Assembly (NCBI GenBank): GCA_022360015.1
Contig: JAKSDQ010000193.1
Span: 1-56,657, forward strand
Direction: 5' to 3'
Source of the DNA: Cytophagales bacterium
Lineage (GTDB): Bacteria; Bacteroidota; Bacteroidia; Cytophagales; Cyclobacteriaceae
Length of the DNA: 56,657 nucleotides
The first letter of the stretch is position 1; every line of letters starts with the position of its first letter. The notes under the pieces were generated by a model. That model saw nothing but the letters and a program-made list of their open reading frames with translations. It did not search any database and was not told where the DNA came from. The position numbers and the translations under genes are program-made. Positions 8,407-16,815 of the stretch are shown here, piece by piece.

Positions 8407-9810
8407 CTAATAGCCTGGGTTCTGCGGCCTCAGATTAGAATTTTTGTCAAAATCCGCTCGGGGAAGAGGGTATAGTACATCCGTATTCTGCCAGTTAGGT
8501 TTGACAACGCCCAGTACGGCATCGGTTCGGCCTGTACGTTTTAAGTCGAGCCATCTGTGACTGTTTTCTGCAAATAGCTCGACCCTTCTTTCCTGTTCAA
8601 TAGCAGCTAAAAGGGACGTTTGATCGTTTGAGGTTGTGTTTGTAAGCCCTGCTCGATTTCTGATCATGTTTAAGTCATCCTGTGACCCTGTAACATTTCC
8701 TTGTTGTGCTCTGGCCTCTGCTCTAATTAGAAATTGTTCTGCCAATCGGAGCATTGACAACGCCTCGGTAATTGGTACACCCTGGTTCCCATCTTGAACT
8801 TTATATTTAAAAGGGTAATACCATGTATCCGTTCCATCTGAAAAGCTTCCAACCCAATTGGCGCCTCTTTCATCTCCAGTTTCAAAGGAGTTCAATAAAT
8901 CATCTCGTAATGCAACGTTTGTTGGGGTCGCTGAAAAAATTAATAGCTCACCATCAAAGGTGTTTATTCCTCCACCACTAAATACAGACCAAAGCTGCCA
9001 GATAGTTTCTGAGCTATTCAATAAAAAAACTTCATTCAAATCTGAGGCTAAGTTGTAGTTAGAATTAATGATTACCTCCGAGGCGCTTTCTTCAGCATTC
9101 TGCCAATCTCCTACATATAAATAGACTCTGCTCAATAGTGCCGAAGCTGCCGATTTATTTGGCCTACCTCTTTGCCCCCCGGAAAAAGAATAATCCTCCG
9201 CTAAAAGGTTTTGTGCTTCAATTAAATCTTGGATTATTTGCTCATACACTTGAGCGCTTGCAGTGCGAGAAACCCTTGAGTTAGTTTGAAAATCTGTTGT
9301 TGTAATTAATGGAACATCGCCCCATAAATTTACTAAGTAGAAGTGACACAAAGCCCTAATAAATTTGGCCTCTCCCTCCAACTGTTCTTTGATTTCTATG
9401 GTAACTCCTGTAGAATTGGCTAGACCCTCAATAATTGCGTTCGCCGAATGAATATAACCGTAAAACTCATTCCAATACGTTTCTAAATTGGGATTCATGG
9501 GGTCTAACCCATTGTCAAAAAAAGCCTGAAAGCTAACATCCGATGAGAAATTAATAAATTCATCAGCAGCCCTTCCATTATTTAGTGTTAGAGTATGAGT
9601 GAAGGCTTGAGCCCTAAACATTTCAGTGTAAATTCCTGAAATGGCCGCTGTTGCTATGGCATCATTATCAAAAACATCCTCACTAACTATTTCAGTTATT
9701 GGTGGATCAATGTCAACAAAATCTTCACATGACGGAAGCAAAAACGAAATACCTATTAGAACACTGCCTATTAGTATTCGAGTAGTTAAATAATATATTG
9801 TCCGTTTCAT
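8407..9810 (-). CDS. RagB/SusD family nutrient-binding lipoprotein
   Basis: 467-residue outer-surface lipoprotein that captures ligand for the TonB-dependent SusC partner. Signal peptide with lipobox LLPSC (cysteine at about 28). The SusD TPR scaffold is visible: AIATAAISGIYTEMF near the N-terminus, EQLEGEAKFIRALCHFYLVNLWGDVPL in the middle, EQERRVELFAENSHRWLDLKRTG late, and the canonical end PLPRADFDKNSNLRPQNPGY. Complete. It follows susC by 14 bp and is followed by the TlpA/DsbD-alpha pair. The ligand cannot be inferred; no glycosidase is attached, so a peptide or small organic ligand is as likely as a glycan. Confidence 0.95.
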   Translation of the reverse strand: MKRTIYYLTTRILIGSVLIGISFLLPSCEDFVDIDPPITEIVSEDVFDNDAIATAAISGIYTEMFRAQAFTHTLTLNNGRAADEFINFSSDVSFQAFFDNGLDPMNPNLETYWNEFYGYIHSANAIIEGLANSTGVTIEIKEQLEGEAKFIRALCHFYLVNLWGDVPLITTTDFQTNSRVSRTASAQVYEQIIQDLIEAQNLLAEDYSFSGGQRGRPNKSAASALLSRVYLYVGDWQNAEESASEVIINSNYNLASDLNEVFLLNSSETIWQLWSVFSGGGINTFDGELLIFSATPTNVALRDDLLNSFETGDERGANWVGSFSDGTDTWYYPFKYKVQDGNQGVPITEALSMLRLAEQFLIRAEARAQQGNVTGSQDDLNMIRNRAGLTNTTSNDQTSLLAAIEQERRVELFAENSHRWLDLKRTGRTDAVLGVVKPNWQNTDVLYPLPRADFDKNSNLRPQNPGY

Positions 9811-9824
9811 TCTTATTCAATTTT

Positions 9825-12800
9825 TTAAAATGTTACCTGAATACCAGCAGCAATCATTCTTAGAGGGGGCACACTGGTTCCAAAACTTTCGGGGTCAAGA
9901 CCTACATAATCTGTGAAGGTTAATAAATTCTGTCCCTGGAGATATATTTTACTCCTTTCTAGTTTCAACTTACCATTTAATTCTTCTGGTAAATTCCACG
10001 AAAGAGAAACGTTTTTAAGTCGAACAAATGAGGCATCAACAATATTGAGATCGGAATCTCCAACATTAAACCATGCAAAAACCGCATCTGTAAATCCTTG
10101 TGTAAACATTTGGACGTCCGTTATATCTCCGGGATTTTGCCAGCGATCCAAAACTGCCGTTGGCTGATTACCATGCCAACCAGGAGGGCGAAAATTGAAA
10201 ATGTAGCTGTTAGCAGTTTGCTTAACAAATTGGAAAAATATATCGAGTTCAAAACCTTTGTACCGAAAGGTATTTTGAAATCCTCCAAAAAATTCTGGCC
10301 CTATTTCCTGATCGAAAAGAAGATCGTCGCTAAATGAAGGAGCAAATCCATCGTCGTTTACATCCCTGTATGTATAAAGACCGGTTTGGGGATCAACTGA
10401 GGCCTCAAAAGCCCCTCTTACAAATAACGATGAACCAACCCTAAACCTAGTAGCAAATGGAGAATTTTCAATATTTGGATATGCTATAAGTTCATTTCTA
10501 GGGGCGGTGAAATTCACCGATGTCGTCCACTTAAAATTATTATTTTCAATGTTGATTGTAGTGAGTTCAAACTCCCATCCGGTATTTTCAACCTCGGCTG
10601 GAAGGTTATCCCTTACTCCAAGAAACCCCGTAGTCCCTGGTAAATCAAAACCAACTAATTGGTTTGATGAGCGATTACGGTAATAACTTACAGAAACAAG
10701 AACTTTATCGTTGTAAAAACCCAGTTCAAGACCAGCCTCTAGTTTCCTATTTGTCTCCCAACTATACTCCGGGTTGGCAATTCTGGCAGGTTGTATGCCT
10801 GGAACACCTAAGTAGGAGTCACCTGTATAGTCATAAGAATTTAAAAACTCATAGTCTAATATCTGATCATTCCCAGTAAGGCCGTAACTGCCTCGAAATT
10901 TACCGAAGCTAATAAACGGCAGGTTATTCTTAACAAAGGCTTCATTTGAGAAAATCCATGCTATTCCAACCGCCCCAAAATTTCCAAACCTCTTATCAGG
11001 CCCGAATCGGCTGGAGCCATCCCTTCGACCAGATAAGTTGACAATGTACTTTTCTTTCCAGTTATAGTTTATTCGGCCATACACCGCACTGTACCGATAT
11101 TCAGAATAGATATACTCTAAATTATTTAGGGTACTAGCGCCTGCAATGTTTTCCAAAGAACTGTCATCCTGGAATCCCGTTGCTCTCATCGTTTCCCTTT
11201 CGCTTATAGTTTCCTGAAATGTAGTTCCCACCAATACGGATAGTTGCCCTTGGGCTATCTCTTTATTATACTCTATTTGTGGTTCCACGATCCAAGAATT
11301 TGTACCACCATCTGTAAAATCGGCTGATCCTGAGGTTACCCCAAAAGCCGGATTATTAGACTCAATGGGTCTTGTCCTTGTTTCATCAAACGATAATCTA
11401 TTGAATCCAAGCCGTGCTTTGATATTTAGAAAGGGAACGGGTTTGTAATTAAGATCGGCGCTGGTAATAAGGTTGCTAGTTCTTATTACGTAATTTGTTA
11501 AAAGTCGGGCAAGAGGTTGTCCTAGTGGGCTATCCCAGTTAAGGCTCCCATCTTCATTTCGTAGGGGTGGGGCATTTGGAGCTAGAGTTATTGCCAGGCG
11601 GGTGGGATCGTTATTTGCGAGATCATTTTTATCAGTTGTATAGGTTGTAGTTAGGGCTATGTTGAATTTTCGATCTAAGGTGCTGTGACCTAAACTGAAC
11701 CGTCCAGAACCTTTTTCATACGAGAAATCTCCCGGTATTGGCGTAGTCTCTCTTTTAAATCCAACGCCAATCGAAAACTGTGTATTTGCATTGCCCCCTG
11801 ACATTGAAAGTTCAGCATTAGTCATGTGTGCGGTTTCACCTATTAACTCCTCTTGCCAATCGGTGTAACCATCTCCCCATTCGAGCACATCCAGATCATT
11901 AGGATTAAATGGATCGGGGGTTGCACCGTCATTACCAAAGGCTTCATTCCTCATTTCTAAGTATTGTTGCGTATCCAGTAAATCCATCCTATTGGCGACT
12001 TTTCCAGCACCTTGAGAAAAGTTTACATCAAATTTTGTCTTTCCCGGTGCCCCTTTTTTTGTCGTTATTAACACGACACCATTGGCGCCCCTAGACCCGT
12101 AGATAGCAGTAGCGTCAGCATCTTTCAACACTTGAATGCTTTCAATATCTGAGGGATTTATACTATTTAAAGGGTTACCTTGCTGTATTACCGAAGATAA
12201 CAGTGTAGTAAGAACGGGCTGTGAGGGATAAGGAACACCATCAATAATATACAATGGGAAGTTGCCATTGTCCGTATTACCAGTTCTCAGGCTATTTAGC
12301 CCGCGAATTTGTATATTCATTCCCCCTCCCGGAAGGCCGGTATTTTGAATCACATTTACCCCTGGCATACGGCCTTGAATGGTTTGTAAGGGATTAGAAA
12401 CTGGCTGTTTAGCTATATCCTCTGAATTAATTTTGGATATATTGCCAGGGTTGAGCTTTTCGCTAGTTTGCCAGTAACCGGTACTTACGGTTACTCCAGA
12501 CAGACTTGTAATATCTTCTTGTAGTGTGACGTCAATCACCGAGCGCCCCGCAATCTCAATCTCTTGGGTGCTATATCCTATATAAGAATACACCAGTACA
12601 GTAGCGTTATCGGGTGCACTAATTGTGTAATTACCGTCCACATCTGTTACTGTTCCTATGGTAGTAGCCTTCACTATGATGTTTGCACCCGCAAGTGGTT
12701 CACCACTTGAGTCAGTGATCTTACCCCTTATCAGTTGGTCTTGTTTAGCTTGCTTACTACTCTTTTCTTTCTTTTTATCCGGGATTGTTGAAGGTGCGGT

Positions 12801-13151
12801 TACCACAATGTTGTTATCCACTTGCCTAAAAGAAGCTTTCGTTTTATTGGCTATGACACCTAGTACATCAGCAACACTTTTGTTAGTCGCTTCAAGACTA
12901 ATTTGACTGTTCTTAACAAAGGAAAGTGCGTTACCTGAATACACAAACCTAAATCTGGTTTGTTGTTCTATAATCTCCAATGCGTTTTCAACGGAAGTTT
13001 CCCGAACATCAATGGAAATATTTACATCCTTAACGCTCTGAGATAAGGACTCACTGGTAACTAGAAGGCTTGCACAAAGGCATGGTATATATACTGCTAA
13101 AAGAAGATTAACCGTCATTATAATTGTTACCCATCGTAATAATTTTTTCAT
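9825..13151 (-). CDS. SusC/RagA family TonB-linked outer-membrane transporter with STN domain
   Basis: 1108-residue complete SusC-type receptor. Order: signal peptide (about 1-28), secretin/TonB short N-terminal domain (about 40-110, INISIDVRE-like start and FRFVYSG), carboxypeptidase-D-like beta domain (about 143-215), TonB-box region near VTVSTGYWQTSEK, plug (about 245-365, with GVNVIQNTGLPGGGMNIQIR) and a 22-stranded barrel ending IAAGIQVTF. The STN domain is the part that contacts a FecR-type anti-sigma factor, matching the FecR and ECF sigma genes upstream. This is therefore a trans-envelope-signalling importer. A hairpin between fecR and susC suggests separate transcription. Confidence 0.95.
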   Translation of the reverse strand: MKKLLRWVTIIMTVNLLLAVYIPCLCASLLVTSESLSQSVKDVNISIDVRETSVENALEIIEQQTRFRFVYSGNALSFVKNSQISLEATNKSVADVLGVIANKTKASFRQVDNNIVVTAPSTIPDKKKEKSSKQAKQDQLIRGKITDSSGEPLAGANIIVKATTIGTVTDVDGNYTISAPDNATVLVYSYIGYSTQEIEIAGRSVIDVTLQEDITSLSGVTVSTGYWQTSEKLNPGNISKINSEDIAKQPVSNPLQTIQGRMPGVNVIQNTGLPGGGMNIQIRGLNSLRTGNTDNGNFPLYIIDGVPYPSQPVLTTLLSSVIQQGNPLNSINPSDIESIQVLKDADATAIYGSRGANGVVLITTKKGAPGKTKFDVNFSQGAGKVANRMDLLDTQQYLEMRNEAFGNDGATPDPFNPNDLDVLEWGDGYTDWQEELIGETAHMTNAELSMSGGNANTQFSIGVGFKRETTPIPGDFSYEKGSGRFSLGHSTLDRKFNIALTTTYTTDKNDLANNDPTRLAITLAPNAPPLRNEDGSLNWDSPLGQPLARLLTNYVIRTSNLITSADLNYKPVPFLNIKARLGFNRLSFDETRTRPIESNNPAFGVTSGSADFTDGGTNSWIVEPQIEYNKEIAQGQLSVLVGTTFQETISERETMRATGFQDDSSLENIAGASTLNNLEYIYSEYRYSAVYGRINYNWKEKYIVNLSGRRDGSSRFGPDKRFGNFGAVGIAWIFSNEAFVKNNLPFISFGKFRGSYGLTGNDQILDYEFLNSYDYTGDSYLGVPGIQPARIANPEYSWETNRKLEAGLELGFYNDKVLVSVSYYRNRSSNQLVGFDLPGTTGFLGVRDNLPAEVENTGWEFELTTINIENNNFKWTTSVNFTAPRNELIAYPNIENSPFATRFRVGSSLFVRGAFEASVDPQTGLYTYRDVNDDGFAPSFSDDLLFDQEIGPEFFGGFQNTFRYKGFELDIFFQFVKQTANSYIFNFRPPGWHGNQPTAVLDRWQNPGDITDVQMFTQGFTDAVFAWFNVGDSDLNIVDASFVRLKNVSLSWNLPEELNGKLKLERSKIYLQGQNLLTFTDYVGLDPESFGTSVPPLRMIAAGIQVTF

Positions 13152-13204
13152 ATTTTTATAGAAATTTTTGATAAAACAATCTTCGTTTTGTTAGAAATTT
13201 TGCG

Positions 13205-13260
13205 AAAAGGCCCTCCCTGATTATGAATGCGGGAACATTTGTGAATTAGGGGGCCTTTTT
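13205..13260 (-). terminator. Hairpin terminator between fecR and susC
   Basis: A near-perfect inverted repeat, AAAAGGCCCTCCCTGATT at 13205-13222 against AATTAGGGGGCCTTTTT at 13244-13260. With T runs on both sides it could stop transcripts on either strand. It uncouples the sigma/fecR transcript from susC. Confidence 0.7.
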
Positions 13261-13331
13261 ACTCATTGTGTCGAAAATCACTTTTATATCATGGTGAGTT
13301 GTTCATTGTGATTAGGGCGGTCATAGTTTTT

Positions 13332-14411
13332 TTATTTGATGCGTTGACTTTTAATTTTATCTTCTGAATTGCAACCATTACCTTCTATAGTAACCCCTCC
13401 CTCATCAAACTCATAGGTAAAGTCTTCCATACTGTATTGTATGAGTTGTAAAATTCGATCAAGGCTTAAATTCTCAAATGTTCCTCTAATCAGACAGTAG
13501 CCTACCTGCTCGGTTTTCAAGGTAATTTTTATTCCAAACCACCGTTCCAAACTTCTAACTACTTCCCTCAGTTCAACTCCATCAAAAATGAGTATCCCAT
13601 CTTGCCAGGCTAAAAGTTTATGTAATTCAACCGGATTTTCCTTGTACATAACTTGTTCTGCCAGGTTAAAGGTTACCATTTCGTTTTTGAGCAAAATTAT
13701 TTCCTGGGACACACCACCACTTGTTGTCGGAACATTTTCAACAACTACCCTACCACTCGCAACTAAAACTTGCGCCTTTTCCTCATCGGGGAAAGCCCTG
13801 ACATTAAATGAGGTTCCTAATACTTTTGTATTAAGATGCTTTGACTTCACTACAAAAGGTCTTTTTTTATCAGGTTTAATCTCAAAAAACGCTTCTCCGA
13901 CTATGGTGACTTCACGAATAGCGTTAAACCGTGCCGGATATATTAGCTTACTTTCCGAGTTCATGCTTACTTTACTTCCATCTTGCAAAGTGACCGTTGC
14001 CTTATGCCCGGGTGCGGTTTCATGAACCATCAGTTTTGTTTCTTCAGTATTTTTTAAGATATAGATTGCAACGGAAGCAACCACGGCCAAAGAAATAACT
14101 GCTGCTATTCTGTTATATACCTTCTTCGATGGTGCGATGAATAGGCGGCGAACATTTGAGCCTCTGGAAAGTTCTTGTGCTTTTGCCAATGAGAGAATTG
14201 TACGGACTTTTAAGCGATCTTCTTCTGTGTTTGCTCTTTTACTTAAAATGTCCTCTTTATTAACCTCCTGAAAATACGTGTCGATTATAGCTTCAATTTT
14301 CAGGTCATTATCCCGGGATTTCAAAATTTTTAGTAACTGCCCAATCTCGTCCTCGGTGCTTCTATTTTCAATAAACCTTTGAATAAGGTATTTAATATCT
14401 TTTTCGCTCAC
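13332..14411 (-). CDS. FecR family anti-sigma factor
   Basis: 359-residue membrane-spanning regulator. N-terminal cytoplasmic region (about 1-95) with IENRSTEDEIGQLLKIL binds the ECF sigma factor. One transmembrane helix lies at about 103-121 (IAAVISLAVVASVAIYIL). The periplasmic FecR domain (about 130-235) has VTLQDGSKVSMNSESKLIYP, GEAFFEI and VKSKHLNTKVLGTSFNV. The C-terminal DUF4974 domain (about 285-350) has LEVVRSLERWFGIKI-like sequence. It sits 148 bp downstream of the ECF sigma gene and upstream of susC, the standard arrangement for substrate-induced expression of the SusCD importer. Confidence 0.95.
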   Translation of the reverse strand: MSEKDIKYLIQRFIENRSTEDEIGQLLKILKSRDNDLKIEAIIDTYFQEVNKEDILSKRANTEEDRLKVRTILSLAKAQELSRGSNVRRLFIAPSKKVYNRIAAVISLAVVASVAIYILKNTEETKLMVHETAPGHKATVTLQDGSKVSMNSESKLIYPARFNAIREVTIVGEAFFEIKPDKKRPFVVKSKHLNTKVLGTSFNVRAFPDEEKAQVLVASGRVVVENVPTTSGGVSQEIILLKNEMVTFNLAEQVMYKENPVELHKLLAWQDGILIFDGVELREVVRSLERWFGIKITLKTEQVGYCLIRGTFENLSLDRILQLIQYSMEDFTYEFDEGGVTIEGNGCNSEDKIKSQRIK

Positions 14412-14559
14412 AAATGTTAATCTTATTGATTAGCTTATATATAATACACGTATAAGCCGCCAATAACTAACCTTGCGCAGTTAAAAAAATGCCGTAAATA
14501 GATTTTAAGAACCCCTGGTAGTCGCTATGGAAGGAGGCGGAGGTTTGGCCAATTATAAA

Positions 14560-15120
14560 TCAATTATCAACCTTTTCTAATTGATCTCTGATTATTTCAA
14601 GGGCTTTTGAAATGTGATTACTTACCGCCTGTTTTGAGATACCCAATGCGTTGGCGATTTCTTCATGACTTTTTCCTTTCTCTCTGGATAAAGAATACAC
14701 AGCTCGCCTTCGTGGTGGTAAACTAGCTAAAATTCCATCGACTTGTTCTTTAAACATATTGAACCATACTTCATTCTCAGCATGATGGAAAGCACGCACA
14801 GTGTTTTGATATAATTCTTTTTGGTATCCGCTTCGATATGCACTCTCCCTTAGAAAGTCTATGGTTTGGTTCCGCACCATTGTATATATCATGGATTTTA
14901 GAGAACCTTTCTTTTTAATTTTTTTCCTTCGTTGCCAAATCTTAACAAATACATCCTGTACGATACCTTCGGAAGTTTCGTTTGATTTAGTCATTTTGAA
15001 AGCAATTGCAAATAAATGATGATAGTACCTTTCATAGAGTTCTTGAAAGGCGTTTTCATCACCGTTATTCAATCCTTTAAGGATTATGTGATCATTTGCC
15101 GTCAAGTAAGATTTCGCCAA
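14560..15120 (-). CDS. ECF RNA polymerase sigma factor (FecI-like)
   Basis: 186 residues. Region 2 (about 25-90) has FQELYERYYHHLFAIAFKMT and VQDVFVKIWQRR; region 4 (about 130-180) has LASLPPRRRAVYSLSREKGKSHEEIANALGISKQAVSNHISKAL. This is a complete two-domain ECF factor of the type paired with FecR. It heads the regulatory half of the sigma-fecR-susC-susD-tlpA locus and should direct transcription from the susC promoter when SusC signals through FecR. Confidence 0.95.
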   Translation of the reverse strand: MAKSYLTANDHIILKGLNNGDENAFQELYERYYHHLFAIAFKMTKSNETSEGIVQDVFVKIWQRRKKIKKKGSLKSMIYTMVRNQTIDFLRESAYRSGYQKELYQNTVRAFHHAENEVWFNMFKEQVDGILASLPPRRRAVYSLSREKGKSHEEIANALGISKQAVSNHISKALEIIRDQLEKVDN

Positions 15121-15851
15121 CTAGATACAGTTTTTGTAGTTCTCAAATTGTTAAATATAATTATCGTTCCTTGAAAAATCCAAGCTAATTGATCAGATTT
15201 TCCCTTTGCACAACATGCTCCTAATGAACTCATTACGAATAGTAGTAGTTTCAATCTGCATACAAAACATTGATAATGAGGAATTGCTGAATACAATCTT
15301 ATATTAATAATTTAATATTTTTCACCATGCAAGTTTTCCTTACCACTTTACACACCCCACAAGAAACTCGATTTAATCGACATTTAATGGCTTTTTGAAA
15401 ACAAAATAGCGTGAACCTTACAACTATCCACAGAACAACGCACCGCCAAGCGCACCGAACATGGATAGAGAAGGCCCACGCCATAAAAGGTTTGGACACT
15501 CCGGTACCATTCCCATTGTTCGGTAAATTCCTTTGGCGGTTTTTGTTCTTGGGAATAAAGACCGTTTGTTTCTACGTAATTTTGTTTTTACAACAGCAAT
15601 TTCGAAAATATTTAAATGTTTAGCAACTTTTGCAAAATATGATTTACCGTTTTGATAACTAGACAAATCTAATTTTGCGATAGAAATTTGATTAAACTTC
15701 AAAAGAATCATAAATATAATTATATTTACTGCATTCAATTACGAACCGCCCCGCACCGGGTTAGAGAGTACAGCAACCGGTAATCGTTGATTTTATTTCA
15801 GGTAGTTTAATTTGACGGGCAATTTAGCTCGGCTGTTAGGAAACGATTTCT
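15121..15851. other. Gene-poor stretch with an inverted repeat
   Basis: About 730 bp with no convincing gene. A minus-strand open stretch (15424-15738, 104 codons) gives no recognisable fold. 15443-15461 (CCGCCAA...ACCGAACA) and 15517-15539 (TGTTCGGT...TTGGCGG) form an imperfect inverted repeat. The 13-mer GCCCACGCCATAA at 15474-15486 in its loop also occurs in the loop of a large inverted repeat at 6077-6089. The shared motif in two hairpin loops suggests a dispersed structured element, possibly a non-coding RNA or a mobile-element relic. Confidence 0.4.
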
Positions 15852-16433
15852 TTATATAGTTGGCCTTCCTTTAGTCCTAGTCAGAGGGAATTGATTTGCT
15901 TCAAAAATCCTTTTGACTACTGACGGGGATAAAATGACTGGTCGGTCTTTTATCCCCTTTTTGTCTTTATCATAATTCATTGATAAAGAACGGCTTAGTT
16001 CAAAGACCGCATTCACTCTATTGGTTCGATAATGGTCATTTTGGCGGTAATAGTGAATTCCTTCCAGAAAGACCAACTTTTGAGGCTTCTGCTTCATGTT
16101 ATAACTTCCTAACTCCCATATTTCCAGCGAATTAGTTACAATTTCTACCACGCTGTCAAGCTCTTTTTCAAGGTTCGATAAATCAAACATTGAGTTCTCC
16201 AATTGATTTATAATTTCGTGCTTTTCCTTGCTGTATTTAGGCATGTATTTCTCGAACAATTCCTGGCTGATCTCCTCTAAAATAAACCGTTCTTCAATCC
16301 GTTCGATTTTCATTTCGATTTCCTTCAACTGCTTTTCCATCAATCCCTTTAACTGTGCTTTGTCTTTATTATAAAATTCAATACGATATTGCAACTCACG
16401 CTTTAGGGGTTTAACTAAAATCGGGCCATACAA
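15852..16433 (-). pseudogene. C-terminal fragment of a large serine recombinase
   Basis: 193 residues matching only the back half of a Bacteroidota recombinase-family (resolvase/invertase-type) protein. A coiled coil, MEKQLKEIEMKIERIEERF then ILEEISQELFEKYM, follows what would be the zinc-ribbon region, with a short C-terminal tail. The N-terminal catalytic domain with the active-site serine and the DNA-binding recombinase domain are missing; intact relatives are about 500-550 residues. It marks the left edge of the island with the helicase, restriction-modification and toxin genes, and was probably once the integrase of a mobile element carrying them. Non-functional. Confidence 0.7.
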
Positions 16434-16526
16434 TCGGTATTAAAAAAACTGCGAGAACGAAGTCCCAAAAAGGGGCTCGATGCTTGTGCGGGTATCCTGG
16501 ACTTTAGTATATTGATTTGGTCAATT

Positions 16527-16700
16527 ATGGGTTTTGATGGTAATCTTACGGATGAATTTACTGAATGGTACTTTGATCGTCAAACCCAACTGGTTGAAAA
16601 CATTGATCCGGAAAATGATAAAGAGCTTTTGGAGCAGGCTTTTAATTTTTATGTTGATCTGATGGTTAAAAAACGGGAGTTAGATACAAATATTAAATAG
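16527..16700 (+). CDS. Small hypothetical protein
   Basis: About 57 residues from the ATG at 16527 (MGFDGNLTDEFTEWYFD), acidic and helical (PENDKELLEQAFNFYVDLMVKK). The frame stays open upstream to about 16443, so it could be the 3' end of a larger lost gene. It is the only plus-strand candidate between the recombinase stump and the helicase. No family recognised; moderate chance of being real. Confidence 0.4.
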   Translation: MGFDGNLTDEFTEWYFDRQTQLVENIDPENDKELLEQAFNFYVDLMVKKRELDTNIK

Positions 16701-16815
16701 CAATGGTTATTACACACGATCAATAGGATTATCGAATTTGATCTTTGTTACGGCTTACTCTCTTCTTAAATTGGTGCATGCTGGCAACGGGATGGTGTTT
16801 GACGGAGGTGTGACA

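Noticed and set aside
15424-15738. 104-codon minus-strand gene
   Set aside because: No start context or fold, and it crosses an inverted repeat; treated as non-coding.
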